From assembly GCA_965370495.1 (NCBI GenBank), contig CBDUUV010000063.1, forward strand, positions 1-15,217: a DNA stretch of 15,217 bases, written 5' to 3'. Shown piece by piece: positions 14,800 to 15,217 of this stretch. Source of the DNA: Krumholzibacterium sp965370495. GTDB lineage: Bacteria > Krumholzibacteriota > Krumholzibacteriia > Krumholzibacteriales > Krumholzibacteriaceae. How positions within the stretch are numbered: position 1 is the stretch's first letter; every line of letters begins with the position of its first letter. Made by a program: the position numbers and the translations under genes. The notes under the pieces were generated by a model. That model was not told the DNA's origin. It worked only from the letters and a program-made list of their open reading frames with translations, and searched no databases.

Positions 14800-15217
14800 A
14801 TGATTAGAATTCCTGATATTGAAGCCTTTGAGAAGTTGAGAAAAGAACTTATAGGAAAAAAGGACCCAAACAGGAAGTCCATATGTGTATGCGGGGGCTC
14901 TGCCTGTATTGCTACCGGAAGCCTTGGGCTGATTGAATTATTTGAAAAAGAATTAAAAAAACACGCAATAGACGATGAAGTCGATATCCTGGTTACCGGA
15001 TGCCATGGATTCTGTGAAAAAGGGCCATTAGTTGTAATTCGGCCGGAAGGTATATTCTATCCCCTGGTAAAAAAAGAGCATGTACCAGAGATTGTCAAGG
15101 AAACGGTTATTGGCGGAAAAGCAATTGAATCTCTTCTCTACATGGATCCAATGACGGATGAGAAGATAGTTTATGAGCATGATATTCCATTTTATAAAAA
15201 GCAGAAGCGTCTCGTGC
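14800..15217 (+). CDS. nuoF: NuoF/HydB-type NADH dehydrogenase subunit, 5' part (cut by window edge)
   Basis: The first 139 residues of a frame running off the right end are visible. They contain an N-terminal thioredoxin-like [2Fe-2S] domain with CVCGGSACIATGS (C31-x4-C36) and TGCHGFCEKGP (C68-x3-C72), then the conserved stretch up to a YEHDIPFYKKQ segment that precedes the NADH/FMN domain in this family. This N-terminal extension is typical of NuoF-type subunits in soluble complexes (bifurcating hydrogenase HydB, HoxF, BamH) and absent from the short NuoF of standard complex I. The FMN and NADH sites and the C-terminal 4Fe-4S region lie outside the window. With the NuoE domain just upstream it would form an NADH-oxidising or NAD+-reducing module. 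Confidence 0.9.
   Translation, partial: MIRIPDIEAFEKLRKELIGKKDPNRKSICVCGGSACIATGSLGLIELFEKELKKHAIDDEVDILVTGCHGFCEKGPLVVIRPEGIFYPLVKKEHVPEIVKETVIGGKAIESLLYMDPMTDEKIVYEHDIPFYKKQKRLV

Noticed and set aside
1..15217. tRNA, rRNA, CRISPR arrays, insertion sequences, riboswitches, rho-independent terminators
   Set aside because: Coding sequence fills nearly the whole window, gaps are 0-55 nt, and none contains a repeat array, transposase fragment or stem followed by a T-run.

Overview
The window is a single dense electron-transfer operon from an obligately anaerobic bacterium. Every gene lies on the + strand, from 59 to the right edge. All gaps are under 60 nt, and many genes abut or overlap by 4 nt. 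The protein families (HdrA, HdrC, MvhD, FlxABC-like, FrhB-like, NuoE/NuoF-like), the AGGAG-type ribosome binding sites and the GTG starts fit an anaerobic bacterium, such as a Desulfobacterota-like lineage or an uncultured candidate phylum. The taxon cannot be fixed from this sequence. GC is near 50% where I hand-counted it in the body of the window and falls below 40% in parts of the last ~1.1 kb.

Layout. Module A (59-5814): two adjacent HdrA-family flavoproteins that look like one large HdrA split by a single in-frame TAG (59-1354, 1355-3040); two tandem FrhB-core/dicluster ferredoxin paralogs (3095-4255, 4252-5349); and an MvhD-type [2Fe-2S] protein (5389-5814). Module B (5838-13847): a 1020-residue fused double HdrA (5838-8900), a second MvhD/FlxD (8901-9320), FlxC-like (9323-10288), FlxB-like (10294-11325), FlxA-like NAD(P)H/FAD/[2Fe-2S] reductase (11336-12169), HdrC (12185-12655) and a FrhB-family protein (12711-13847). 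Module C (13875-15217+): a chimera of a truncated HdrA N-terminal region with a complete NuoE domain, then the start of a NuoF-type protein cut by the window edge.

How it probably works (inference). FlxA and NuoE/NuoF are two separate likely NAD(P)H entry or exit points. FlxB, FlxC, the MvhD proteins and the ferredoxin domains would wire them to several HdrA flavins, where flavin-based electron bifurcation or confurcation could couple NAD(H), ferredoxin and a third carrier. Counting cysteine motifs gives about 30 predicted Fe-S clusters and at least five FAD sites. No HdrB, the CCG-domain subunit that reduces disulfides in classical HdrABC, is present, so the final acceptor or donor is unknown. 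A FrhB-like protein sits where HdrB might be expected. The combination of HdrA, MvhD, NuoE and NuoF parallels class II benzoyl-CoA reductase (BamE-H), but no tungsten BamB subunit is visible.

The points most worth following are the HdrA-NuoE chimera, the split and fused HdrA versions of the same architecture in one operon, two in-frame TAG|ATG junctions, the missing HdrB, and a set of FrhB-like proteins with the ferredoxin domain moved to the C-terminus.
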